Shown piece by piece: positions 7,382 through 14,618 of a stretch of 64,000 nucleotides of DNA. The stretch lies in the NCBI GenBank assembly GCA_020061355.1, contig JAGUYK010000046.1, positions 97,213 through 161,212 on the forward strand, given 5' to 3'. Below the pieces are notes generated by a model. That model ran no database searches, had not been told where the DNA came from, and worked only from the letters and a program-made list of their open reading frames with translations. The DNA comes from Ignavibacteriales bacterium. GTDB lineage: Bacteria > Bacteroidota > Ignavibacteria > Ignavibacteriales > Melioribacteraceae. The first letter of the stretch is position 1. The number at the start of each line of letters is the position of its first letter. The position numbers were made by a program, and so were the translations under genes.

Positions 7382-8917
7382 ATGAAATTACTTTCCATAA
7401 TTATCTTACTTAACTCAATTAATCTTTTTTCACAGCATTTGATTTATACAACCAATAGATCAATTATTGAATGTGAAATTGATACTACAACTTTCAGCTT
7501 GGACAATATTACTTATAAACGTTACGATAGAGCAGGATATTTTCAAATGAAAAAATCTCAGATATTATTTATCAAAGATTTTAAAGGAAATTTTCTGTTC
7601 CCCAAAGAAGTGGTTGGCATTGAAAGTTCCAAGCGTTTACATTTGCCTAACTCAACGCACTACAGCAGGGATGAGAACAAAAAAGTATTTCCCAATATTG
7701 ATGCAGGACAAAAAGAAGGATACTCTATATGCAATGCTTGTTTTGATTTTAGTTCACCTTTACCTGATCAACAGATTGAAAATATATTAGCACAGCAGGC
7801 ACTTGTTGATACCAGACTATACTGTGAAATTTTGTATGAAGATAAGAGACTTGAACATGTCAATTCAGTTTTAAAAAAGGTTTTGTATAACTGGCCAGAA
7901 GAAAAGCGAGGTTTTAAATATCGAGTTCAGATATATAGAGGAGAACCGAATGCCTTTGCCATACCTGGAGGAAATTTAATTATTAGCGATGGTATGTTGG
8001 ATTTAATTGAATCTGATTTGGAATTAGAAGCTGTTTTGGCTCATGAGGTTGCACATGTTGAAAAAAGGCACCAATTAAGGCAGTATTATTTTATTCAAAA
8101 CCAAAAAACAATTGGTTTTATGGCAGGATTTATAAGTTTAATTTTTGCAAGAGCAGCTGGCGAAAAAGTTAGTGCTGAATCAATATTCAATCTCACTAAC
8201 TTGATTACAGATATTGTAGTAAATATTAGAAAAAACGGGTATTCCAGGGAGATAGAAGAGGAAGCGGACCTAATGGCTTTACTTTATTTCCAAAAACAAT
8301 CAATGTCATTAGTACCGATGAAGAATATTTGGGGGAAACTTGCAGATTACACTTTCAATCGTGGTAGTGATTTGTATAACACAAATGGCGACCATCCAAG
8401 TACTATGAAAAGAATTACACAAATTGAACAATCTGAAACTACAATACTAAAACAACCGATTATTTTCGAATGTCAGGAAAATATATCTGTCGACAAAACC
8501 AAAATAAAAGTTGTAGAAGTTTCTCCTCATTTCAATTTTGAAATAAAGGTAATTAACTTAATGCCATCATCAACAGAAAATAATCAAATGCAACTCAGTT
8601 TCATTGGTCATATTGATAATGAGTTAAGTACAAATTCATACAGAATAAAGGAAATTGTGTTGACTTCTGTAAAAAATAATATAGAGATTAAATTGGAGGG
8701 AAGTGAAAACTTCCTTCTTCCGAATTTATCAAGAAAGGAATATTTCTTTAAGTCCACTCTCGACTTTCAGAAAGCAAAAATTTTGAAATCTGTATTAGAT
8801 ACTCGTGCTAATATGGATCTAAAATTAAATGTAGAAAGAATTAATGTTGAAAGGAATGGAAAGATTGAAAATATTATTTATTCCGAAGTGAAGTTTTCTG
8901 TTAGAAAAATAATTTGA
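7382..8917 (+). CDS. Secreted M48-family metallopeptidase
   Basis: The gene encodes a 511-aa zinc metalloprotease with an N-terminal signal peptide (residues 1-18, ending FSQ). The zinc site is HEVAH (H221, E222, H225) with the third ligand E292 in an EEEAD motif, and GGNLIISDGML matches the conserved strand before the active site of M48 proteins. After the peptidase domain, residues from about 360 form a beta-rich region of unknown type. It is the last gene before the right end of the element and is separated from the replication operon, so it is likely cargo acting in the periplasm or at the cell surface. A terminator follows at 8990. Confidence 0.85.
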   Translation: MKLLSIIILLNSINLFSQHLIYTTNRSIIECEIDTTTFSLDNITYKRYDRAGYFQMKKSQILFIKDFKGNFLFPKEVVGIESSKRLHLPNSTHYSRDENKKVFPNIDAGQKEGYSICNACFDFSSPLPDQQIENILAQQALVDTRLYCEILYEDKRLEHVNSVLKKVLYNWPEEKRGFKYRVQIYRGEPNAFAIPGGNLIISDGMLDLIESDLELEAVLAHEVAHVEKRHQLRQYYFIQNQKTIGFMAGFISLIFARAAGEKVSAESIFNLTNLITDIVVNIRKNGYSREIEEEADLMALLYFQKQSMSLVPMKNIWGKLADYTFNRGSDLYNTNGDHPSTMKRITQIEQSETTILKQPIIFECQENISVDKTKIKVVEVSPHFNFEIKVINLMPSSTENNQMQLSFIGHIDNELSTNSYRIKEIVLTSVKNNIEIKLEGSENFLLPNLSRKEYFFKSTLDFQKAKILKSVLDTRANMDLKLNVERINVERNGKIENIIYSEVKFSVRKII

Positions 8918-8989
8918 CTTTGATTAAGAAAAGAATATTTTAGTAAAAAAATCGGAAGTCATCACAAAAAAATATTAGTACCCCAGAAG

Positions 8990-9046
8990 AACCGTTTAGA
9001 GTTTTATTCGGAGTGATGACCGAACGATTTTCTCTAAGCGGTTTTT
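8990..9046 (+). terminator. Rho-independent terminator after the M48 gene
   Basis: A 12-bp stem with one G-T pair (8990-9001 with 9032-9043) encloses an inner TTCGG/CCGAA hairpin and is followed by a TTTTT run. It separates the cargo gene from the right end of the element. Confidence 0.7.
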
Positions 9047-9090
9047 CATTAAATAAACGTTCATTGAGTTTGTGATTAGTAAGAAAAAAA

Positions 9091-9111
9091 GTTACTACCA
9101 AAGTTACTACT
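9091..9111 (+). promoter_or_regulatory. Candidate integrase arm-type sites, right end
   Basis: GTTACTACC at 9091 and GTTACTACT at 9103 are spaced 12 bp start to start, as in the pair inside the left end (1065-1085) and in the same orientation. The conserved paired layout suggests integrase binding. Confidence 0.45.
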
Positions 9112-9115
9112 AATG

Positions 9116-9146
9116 TTTGATTACAAGTCACTCTTTTGTAACTTTC
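9116..9146 (+). promoter_or_regulatory. Bacteroidota-type promoter for tRNA-Ser, supplied by the element
   Basis: TTTG at 9116-9119 is followed after exactly 19 nt by TAACTTTC (9139-9146), one mismatch from the TTTG-N19-TAnnTTTG consensus. Transcription would start roughly 20 nt before the tRNA 5' end at 9175. The promoter lies inside the element boundary (left of 9173), so the element brings its own promoter for the rebuilt tRNA. Confidence 0.55.
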
Positions 9147-9172
9147 GCACCGTCAAAACAACCAAAAATTCA

Positions 9173-9228
9173 ACGGAAAGGTGGCAGAGTGGTTGAATGC
9201 GGCGGTCTCGAAAACCGTTGTCCGGCTT
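9173..9228 (+). repeat. Right attachment-site repeat within tRNA-Ser
   Basis: This stretch is an exact 56-bp copy of 975-1030. It forms the 5' half of the intact tRNA gene. The recombination crossover must lie somewhere inside it but cannot be placed more finely because both copies are identical. Confidence 0.9.
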
Positions 9229-9263
9229 TCGTCGGACCGGGGGTTCGAATCCCCCCCTTTCCG
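9175..9263 (+). tRNA. tRNA-Ser (anticodon CGA)
   Basis: The 89-nt gene folds as a class II tRNA. Acceptor GGAAAGG pairs with CCTTTCC, followed by discriminator G. The anticodon stem GCGGT/ACCGT holds loop CTCGAAA with CGA at positions 34-36, reading codon UCG. The variable arm is long (TGTCCGG/CGGAC region), and the T-arm GGGGG/CCCCC holds TTCGAAT. CCA is not encoded. The 5' half is the right att repeat. Confidence 0.95.
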
Positions 9264-9264
9264 C

Positions 9265-9624
9265 ATGTATTTTACTCACATTCTAAAAAGTCTGAAGGAT
9301 AATAGTTTTTATTATGGTTCCACTTCTAATCTTGAAAAGAGATTGGATGAACATAATAAAGGTAAGGTCAAGTACACTAAAGGTCATCTTCCATGGCGAC
9401 TACATTATTTTGAAAAATATAAAACCCGATCAGAATCAATTCGGAGAGAAAATTTTTTCAAATCAATTAGTGGTTATAATTGGTTAAAAGAAAATAAAAT
9501 AACTGACCGGGGTCCTGCCGAAGGCATCCCTACGGGAGAATCCCCCCCTTTTTCGCCAAATAAATTTATTAATCAGGTGATTTATCTAAAGGATTTTTTC
9601 AATTTCAAAATAAATTTTGTCTAA
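9265..9624 (+). CDS. GIY-YIG domain endonuclease-like protein
   Basis: The protein is 119 aa, with a GIY-YIG nuclease domain over residues 1-80. Motifs are FTHILKS at the GIY position, FYYGSTSNL at the YIG position, RLDEHN, and a final NWLKENK helix. The start is the ATG at 9265, because the domain begins there; it is only 2 nt after the tRNA discriminator base. There is no room for a ribosome-binding site after tRNA 3' processing. The C-terminal 35 residues are not part of the domain, run across a GC-rich hairpin (9505-9553) resembling the tRNA 3' arm, and overlap the next gene on the other strand. Small proteins of this family are common, with poorly known function. Confidence 0.75.
   Translation: MYFTHILKSLKDNSFYYGSTSNLEKRLDEHNKGKVKYTKGHLPWRLHYFEKYKTRSESIRRENFFKSISGYNWLKENKITDRGPAEGIPTGESPPFSPNKFINQVIYLKDFFNFKINFV
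9505..9553 (+). repeat. tRNA-Ser 3'-arm-like sequence and hairpin within the GIY-YIG tail
   Basis: GACCGGGG (9505-9512) and GAATCCCCCCCTTT (9538-9551) match 9235-9242 and 9247-9260 of tRNA-Ser. Between them, a 25-nt insert of two small hairpins (TGCC/GGCA and TCCC/GGGA) replaces the T-loop bases. The outer GGGG/CCCC pairing is followed by TTTTT, so it may also serve as a terminator. Confidence 0.5.
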
Positions 9625-10002
9625 TGTAGATTTTTCTTCTTTGTATTCTTCATATTTGGTCATACACCAATTGTAGTCAACCAAATTTTTATCTGCAACA
9701 CTTTTTAACCAATTCAGTTCAAAAATGTGTAATGCTTTATCTGAGAATCCGATTCTAATTCCGTCAATTATAAATGAATTTGCAATTTCAGAATTTGAAA
9801 AAACAGGAGGATCTTCTATTATATATTCATTTTCCAGAAGTTCCGACAAAGCTCCGTCGCAAAATTCCTTATTAAATCCTAAAATCTTTGCCAATTTTCT
9901 GAGATTATTCTTCTCCGGTTCAGAAATGGTTTTGTCTTTACCAATAAGTATAAGCAATCCCTTAAAATAGTTGCTTCTATCCTGAAATGTCATAACAATC
10001 AT
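9586..10002 (-). CDS. Hypothetical protein (138 aa), possibly TerB-like
   Basis: This is a helical, soluble protein of uncertain family. The pattern of a short domain beginning FKGLLILIGKDKTISEPEKNNL, with a later cluster of acidic residues and helices, is reminiscent of TerB-like helical domains, but the match is weak. It is convergent with, and overlaps by 39 bp, the tail of the GIY-YIG gene. Two ATG codons (10002 and 9993) could serve as starts. Confidence 0.6.
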   Translation of the reverse strand: MIVMTFQDRSNYFKGLLILIGKDKTISEPEKNNLRKLAKILGFNKEFCDGALSELLENEYIIEDPPVFSNSEIANSFIIDGIRIGFSDKALHIFELNWLKSVADKNLVDYNWCMTKYEEYKEEKSTLDKIYFEIEKIL

Positions 10003-10088
10003 TATTTTTATTTCAGCACTAAATTATAAAATAATTTCTAATTTTAAGTCAATTAAAAATAAGTATTATTTTAATGTGAGAATCTGAA

Positions 10089-11663
10089 ATGGAACGAGCA
10101 AAAGAAAATGAAACAATTTGTTATAATCCTGCAACTGGGGAAGAGATTGGGAGATCAAAAATTCATTCTGTTGATGAATTAAGAAATATTATTGATCGAG
10201 CAAAGACGGCACAGATTGAATGGGGAGCTTATCCGGTTAAGAAACGAATTGAAATCGTTAAAAAAGTTAGAGAATATATTGTTAATAATGCTGATGAAAT
10301 GTCCGAAACGATCTCTAAAGATAATGGTAAAACCCGTGTTGAAGCTCTAGCTACAGAAGTTCTTCCTGCCTCTATGGCAATTTCATTCTATTGTTCCAAC
10401 GCTAAGAAGTTTCTTGCAGAGAAATTATTAAGAGGCGGGAATTTCTTTCTGATAAATAAGCGAAGTAAAATTATTCGAATACCTTATGGTGTTGTTGGAA
10501 TTATATCTCCATGGAACTATCCTTTCGCAATTCCATTCTCAGAAGTAATTATGGGTTTGCTTGCCGGTAATGCAATAGTTTTGAAAACGGCAACTGAAAC
10601 ACAATTAGTGGGATTACAATTAAAGAAGGCAATTGAATATGCAAATCTGCCTGAAGGGCTTTTTAGTTTTGTTAATCTTCCCGGAAAGGTTGCCGGAGAT
10701 GAAATGTTAAGATTGGGTATTAATAAATTATTTTTTACAGGTTCGGTCGCCGTAGGAAAATATTTAATGGGAAAAGCTTCGGCAACATTAACTCCGGTTT
10801 GTTTAGAACTTGGCGGAAACGATGCAATGATTGTTTGTGAAGACGCAGATCCATATCGTGCAGCTATGGGAGCATTATGGGCAGGATTTCAAAACTCAGG
10901 ACAATCATGCGGCGGTGTTGAACGAATATATGTCCACGAAAACATTTATGATCAGTTTATGGCAATTCTGAAAGACAAAATTGATAACCTAAATGTTAAC
11001 TATGGCAGCGATTTTAATTCTCAAATGGGATGTATGACAACCACCCGGCAAGTTGATACGGTTAATCTTCATATAGAAGATGCACTAAAAAAGGGCGCAA
11101 CTATTTATGCACAATCCCAAATTGTGAACTCGACTATAAAAAACTTTATTCCGGCTACAGTATTGACAAATGTAAATCATGATATGCTCGTTATGAAAGA
11201 TGAAACATTCGGTCCGGTTGTTGGAGTAATGAAATTCAAAAATATTGAAGATGCAATAACTCTTGCAAATGATTCATACTTAGGGTTAACTGGTTCGGTC
11301 TGGTCACGGAATCAGAAATATGCCGAAGGTGTTGCTAAGAAAATTAAAGCCGGAGAAGTTACTGTAAATGATCATTTGATGAGTCACGGATTGGCAGAAA
11401 CTCCATGGGGCGGATTCAAAGAATCAGGAATCGGAAGAACTCATGGCAAATTAGGATTTGATGAAATGACCCAACCGATGGTAATTGTAAAAGATCTATT
11501 ATCATTTACAAAGAAACAGTTGTGGTGGCATCCATATAGTAAAAAAATATATGATGGTTTGAAGGGACTAATCAATCTACTTTATAATAAAAGCTTATTA
11601 CTTCGTATAAAATCGGTCGGTAAACTCATAAAGATTCTAGCAAGAATGTTTTACAAAGAGTAG
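10089..11663 (+). CDS. Aldehyde dehydrogenase family protein
   Basis: This 524-aa NAD(P)-dependent aldehyde dehydrogenase oxidises an aldehyde to its acid. Visible signatures are SPWNYPFAIP (substrate and cofactor channel), FTGSVAVGK (nucleotide-binding turn), ELGGND (general-base Glu), GQSCGG (catalytic Cys) and ETFGPVVGV. The last 60 residues form a basic, partly hydrophobic extension beyond the usual end. Similar tails anchor fatty-aldehyde dehydrogenases to membranes, so a long-chain aldehyde substrate is plausible. It stands alone and no operon partner is seen. Confidence 0.93.
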   Translation: MERAKENETICYNPATGEEIGRSKIHSVDELRNIIDRAKTAQIEWGAYPVKKRIEIVKKVREYIVNNADEMSETISKDNGKTRVEALATEVLPASMAISFYCSNAKKFLAEKLLRGGNFFLINKRSKIIRIPYGVVGIISPWNYPFAIPFSEVIMGLLAGNAIVLKTATETQLVGLQLKKAIEYANLPEGLFSFVNLPGKVAGDEMLRLGINKLFFTGSVAVGKYLMGKASATLTPVCLELGGNDAMIVCEDADPYRAAMGALWAGFQNSGQSCGGVERIYVHENIYDQFMAILKDKIDNLNVNYGSDFNSQMGCMTTTRQVDTVNLHIEDALKKGATIYAQSQIVNSTIKNFIPATVLTNVNHDMLVMKDETFGPVVGVMKFKNIEDAITLANDSYLGLTGSVWSRNQKYAEGVAKKIKAGEVTVNDHLMSHGLAETPWGGFKESGIGRTHGKLGFDEMTQPMVIVKDLLSFTKKQLWWHPYSKKIYDGLKGLINLLYNKSLLLRIKSVGKLIKILARMFYKE

Positions 11664-11824
11664 TTTTAGGTAGAATCTGAGAATCCCGCAAAGTCTTCAA
11701 GTCTTTATATCACATCGTTATTGTTCTAAAGCAGAATGGTGACAAATATCACTGCTTATCCTTTCATAAAAGATTAAAATTGTCCAGGTAATTAAAAAAA
11801 ATACTCATCAGCCGAAAGAGAGCT

Positions 11825-13549
11825 TTGAAAAATCAAAGAAATATAAACAATGAATTTAATTGTATTGAGTTCGAGCGAATCAAAGAAGAGAATAAAAAGA
11901 ACTTAATTAATCCTTTAAAAATCATTTCTGTCTTAACAATCATTTCAGGTCTTTTTGCATTAGTTTTCGAAGTAAAATATTTTGTTAATGTATCGATATA
12001 TGTTTATGCCTTCCGTTTTTTTGTTATTACAATTGCTTTCTGGATAATGATATTGTCGGGTTTCGAATTCGGAAAGAAATATCCCAATCTATTAGCCCAT
12101 TCATTATTGATATCAATATTACTATCGTTTGGGGCCGTAATAATTCTACTGCCGACTACATTAATCGTCAATTCTCAGATTTCAGCATTGATAATTTTTA
12201 CTGCTTCTTTATTTTTAAGCTGGGAGGTAAAGAATCAAATTGTTGTAGCTATTTACTATAATTTAATATTTGGTTCGACAATTTTAATCAATAAGAGCGA
12301 AGTTTATTTTCAGCAGAATATATTTGCCTCTGTATTGTTTGTCCTATTCTTGAGCATAATGTCTGTAGCAATTGCGGCAATAAATTATAAATATCGTAGA
12401 ACAGCATGGCTGAATACATTCCGCTTAATTGATTCACAAAGAAAATTTCAGGAGATTTTCGAAAACTCAACTGATGGAATTTTCCAGGCATCTTTAGCCG
12501 GTAAGATAATCATATCAAATCCATCATTTAAAAAATTGATTTCCCTTACGATGGACGTGTCAGATTATGATATAAGTGACGAAAAATTTCTTGGTAAAAA
12601 TAATTTTAATACTATCTTAAACCTGTTGATACAGGGGAAACAAATAACAGATTTTACTTTCAAATCTGATTCTAAGGATTCGGAAATCAAACATTTTAAT
12701 TTAAGCTGCCAGTTAAGAAATGATTCAACATTAGGTGCTTATATTATCGAGGGGACTATACGTGATATAACACCTCAAATGAAAGTTGAAGAATCATTAC
12801 GTTTAGCCAAAGATAAAGCTGAAAAATCTGACAAATTGAAATCTACTTTCCTTTCTCAAATTTCACATGAAATTAGAACTCCGGTTAACGCAATACTAAG
12901 CTCGATAGAATATTTAAGAGATGAATTACAGAATGATATTAATGAAGAAGTTTCAACAACTTTTAAAATCATTGATTCTTCGAGCAGAAGAATAATAAGA
13001 ACAATCCACCTCATGCTTAATCATGCAGAATTGCAGAGCGGTACTTACAAATATATGCGGTCTAAGTTTGATCTTTATTCTGATTGCATGCTGCTGATAT
13101 TAAAGGATTATGATGGTTTATTGAAAGAGAAAGATATTCTATTAAATATTCATAAAATTACAGACGATTCTCATATTATCGCCGATGAATATTCTGTTAG
13201 TCAAATATTTAACAATTTGATTGATAATGCTATAAAGTATACACATGTAGGTGGAATTGATGTTTTAATTGACAGGGATGATGATGGCAGACCCACTGTT
13301 GAGGTTATAGACACAGGAATAGGAATATCCAGTGACTACTTACCAAATTTATTCAAATCATTTACACAGGAAGAGCAGGGATTTACACGTAAATATGATG
13401 GTAACGGGTTGGGTCTATCACTTGTTAAAAAATATTGTGAATTAAATAACGCAACTGTAAAAATAGCAAGCAGAAAACACGAAGGCACACGTGTGAAAAT
13501 AACGTTTCATAATCCCGGAGAGATTAGAGAAAAAGTTAAAATTTCGTAA
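11825..13549 (+). CDS. Membrane PAS-domain sensor histidine kinase
   Basis: This is a 574-aa kinase. About six hydrophobic segments (residues 30-190) form a membrane sensor. A PAS-like domain (about 205-320, FENSTDGIFQASLAGKI) is followed by HisKA with phospho-acceptor H348 in SHEIRTP, then a HATPase with N-box (NLIDNAIKY), G1 (DTGIGI) and G2 (GNGLGLSL) boxes. There is no receiver domain and no adjacent response regulator, so the partner is elsewhere. The start is TTG at 11825, as no ATG in frame precedes the membrane segments. A CAGCCGA word lies 16 nt upstream. It converges on the next gene with a 14-bp overlap. Confidence 0.9.
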   Translation: MKNQRNINNEFNCIEFERIKEENKKNLINPLKIISVLTIISGLFALVFEVKYFVNVSIYVYAFRFFVITIAFWIMILSGFEFGKKYPNLLAHSLLISILLSFGAVIILLPTTLIVNSQISALIIFTASLFLSWEVKNQIVVAIYYNLIFGSTILINKSEVYFQQNIFASVLFVLFLSIMSVAIAAINYKYRRTAWLNTFRLIDSQRKFQEIFENSTDGIFQASLAGKIIISNPSFKKLISLTMDVSDYDISDEKFLGKNNFNTILNLLIQGKQITDFTFKSDSKDSEIKHFNLSCQLRNDSTLGAYIIEGTIRDITPQMKVEESLRLAKDKAEKSDKLKSTFLSQISHEIRTPVNAILSSIEYLRDELQNDINEEVSTTFKIIDSSSRRIIRTIHLMLNHAELQSGTYKYMRSKFDLYSDCMLLILKDYDGLLKEKDILLNIHKITDDSHIIADEYSVSQIFNNLIDNAIKYTHVGGIDVLIDRDDDGRPTVEVIDTGIGISSDYLPNLFKSFTQEEQGFTRKYDGNGLGLSLVKKYCELNNATVKIASRKHEGTRVKITFHNPGEIREKVKIS

Positions 13550-13751
13550 AAACCTTTACGAGTTTCTCTTTAAGCCGATCCATTAATTTTTTGGCCCACA
13601 TAAATTCCGAAGCAAGAATTGATAAGCCCAGTGGTATTATTATAAATGCCGGACCGGGTAATACAATTAGCATAATACCTATTAACAATATTGTTGAGCC
13701 AACAATAGCAACAATCAACCTCTTAAATTGCTTGATAGTTTTTATTATCAT
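13536..13751 (-). CDS. PGPGW-family small membrane protein
   Basis: The 71-aa protein has two hydrophobic segments around VLPGPAFIIIPLGL, the hallmark of putative PGPGW-motif transmembrane proteins. A basic amphipathic C-terminus follows. Function of the family is unknown. It lies 17 bp downstream of the lysozyme-like gene on the same strand and probably shares its transcript. Confidence 0.8.
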   Translation of the reverse strand: MIIKTIKQFKRLIVAIVGSTILLIGIMLIVLPGPAFIIIPLGLSILASEFMWAKKLMDRLKEKLVKVFTKF

Positions 13752-13768
13752 AATAATATCTTTTTCAT

Positions 13769-14551
13769 TTATACTCTTGGATCATTAACAAGATAGTAAC
13801 CTGTTACACGTTTGAATGCATCGGAAGTCTTCTGTCCGGGTTTCCCATCTTTTAATAAATAGATATCAGGAAATTGATTAAGAAATTGTTGCAATGCCTC
13901 TCCATATTCGGTTTTTTTAGTAGAATAATAAACCATTGGAGAATCCTGATCAATTTGCTGAGTTCTTGAAATGGTAATTAAGTTTTTTTCTGCTAATCTT
14001 CTAATCAGAACAGCAGCACCTATTTGATTTGAAACTGCCGTATCAGACCATCTTCCATCGGCAACATATTTCCCTTTAACATAGTAATTTGATCCGCTCC
14101 ATAAATAAGGAGACAAAACTTCCGGATGCCGGGTTCTATAACCCCACCCATTATATTCTTCGATTTTAAATAAGAATCCGGCCAAGGACCAATCTTTCCA
14201 TAAATCCATTTTCTGAAGTTTTAAAGAATCGGTCGCACTTACCTCCCATGTAAATGGCGGTGATCCTGAAACGGGTCGTCCCGAGGGAACATGAATTGTT
14301 TTTGCTGTTAATGGATCTCCGTTATGCAAATGGCAATTAAAGTTTAACGAAGACTCCATATTGTGAATAGCAGCAATTATGTACCAGGGAATAGCTAATT
14401 GATTCCCGACTAATTCAAATCTGCTTTTGCTGTTATTAATTTTCTGAACAATTCTATCCACTTCGGTTAATTTGTCTAAACGAATTGAACAAGAATCGAA
14501 TAATCTTAGATATTCAATTCTTAATGCTGATGTTAAATTAATAGCCGGCAT
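13769..14551 (-). CDS. Lysozyme-family protein (peptidoglycan hydrolase-like)
   Basis: This 260-aa protein resembles the lysozyme-family (COG5526-type) proteins found in phages and bacteria. It has a helical N-terminus, IPWYIIAAIHNMESSLNF with the likely catalytic Glu, HNGDPLTAKTIHVPSGRP, and a WSLAGFLFKIEEYNGWGYR stretch. The C-terminal 60 residues look like a small peptidoglycan-binding module (FPDIYLLKDGKPGQKTSDAFKRV). No signal peptide is evident, so the export route is unclear. It forms a likely two-gene unit with the PGPGW protein. Confidence 0.75.
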   Translation of the reverse strand: MPAINLTSALRIEYLRLFDSCSIRLDKLTEVDRIVQKINNSKSRFELVGNQLAIPWYIIAAIHNMESSLNFNCHLHNGDPLTAKTIHVPSGRPVSGSPPFTWEVSATDSLKLQKMDLWKDWSLAGFLFKIEEYNGWGYRTRHPEVLSPYLWSGSNYYVKGKYVADGRWSDTAVSNQIGAAVLIRRLAEKNLITISRTQQIDQDSPMVYYSTKKTEYGEALQQFLNQFPDIYLLKDGKPGQKTSDAFKRVTGYYLVNDPRV

Positions 14552-14577
14552 AAAATCTCTTTATAATGTTATTGGAT

Positions 14578-14606
14578 TAAAAAGGGAGGCAGATTTGATC
14601 CGCCTC
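14578..14606 (-). terminator. Rho-independent terminator after the S9 peptidase gene
   Basis: On the minus strand, a 9-bp stem with one G-U pair (14606-14598 with 14594-14586) is followed by CC and a TTTTT run. It ends the transcript of the prolyl oligopeptidase gene. Confidence 0.7.
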
Positions 14607-14618
14607 TGTTATCTTAAT

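Larger units (their letters stand above)
975..9228. mobile_element. tRNA-Ser-integrated genetic element with integrase and PolA-like replicase
   Basis: The element is bounded by an exact 56-bp direct repeat (975-1030 and 9173-9228) that covers the 5' half of a tRNA-Ser gene. Inside lie a tyrosine integrase next to the left end, a FISUMP lipoprotein, three genes of unknown function, a divergent family A polymerase-like gene, a repeat-bearing AT-rich spacer and an M48 peptidase. No capsid, conjugation or transposase genes are seen, so it looks like an integrative cryptic plasmid or satellite rather than a prophage or ICE. The repeat and integrase are seen directly; mobility is inference. Confidence 0.85.

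Noticed and set aside
975-9228. Element as a prophage or conjugative element
   Set aside because: No capsid, portal, terminase, relaxase or type IV secretion genes are present in the 8.2 kb.
9181-9264. Open frame through the tRNA into the GIY-YIG gene
   Set aside because: These codons are the tRNA itself; the GIY-YIG domain begins at 9265.
9117-9302. 61-aa frame overlapping the tRNA
   Set aside because: It spans the promoter and tRNA in another frame, with no domain content.
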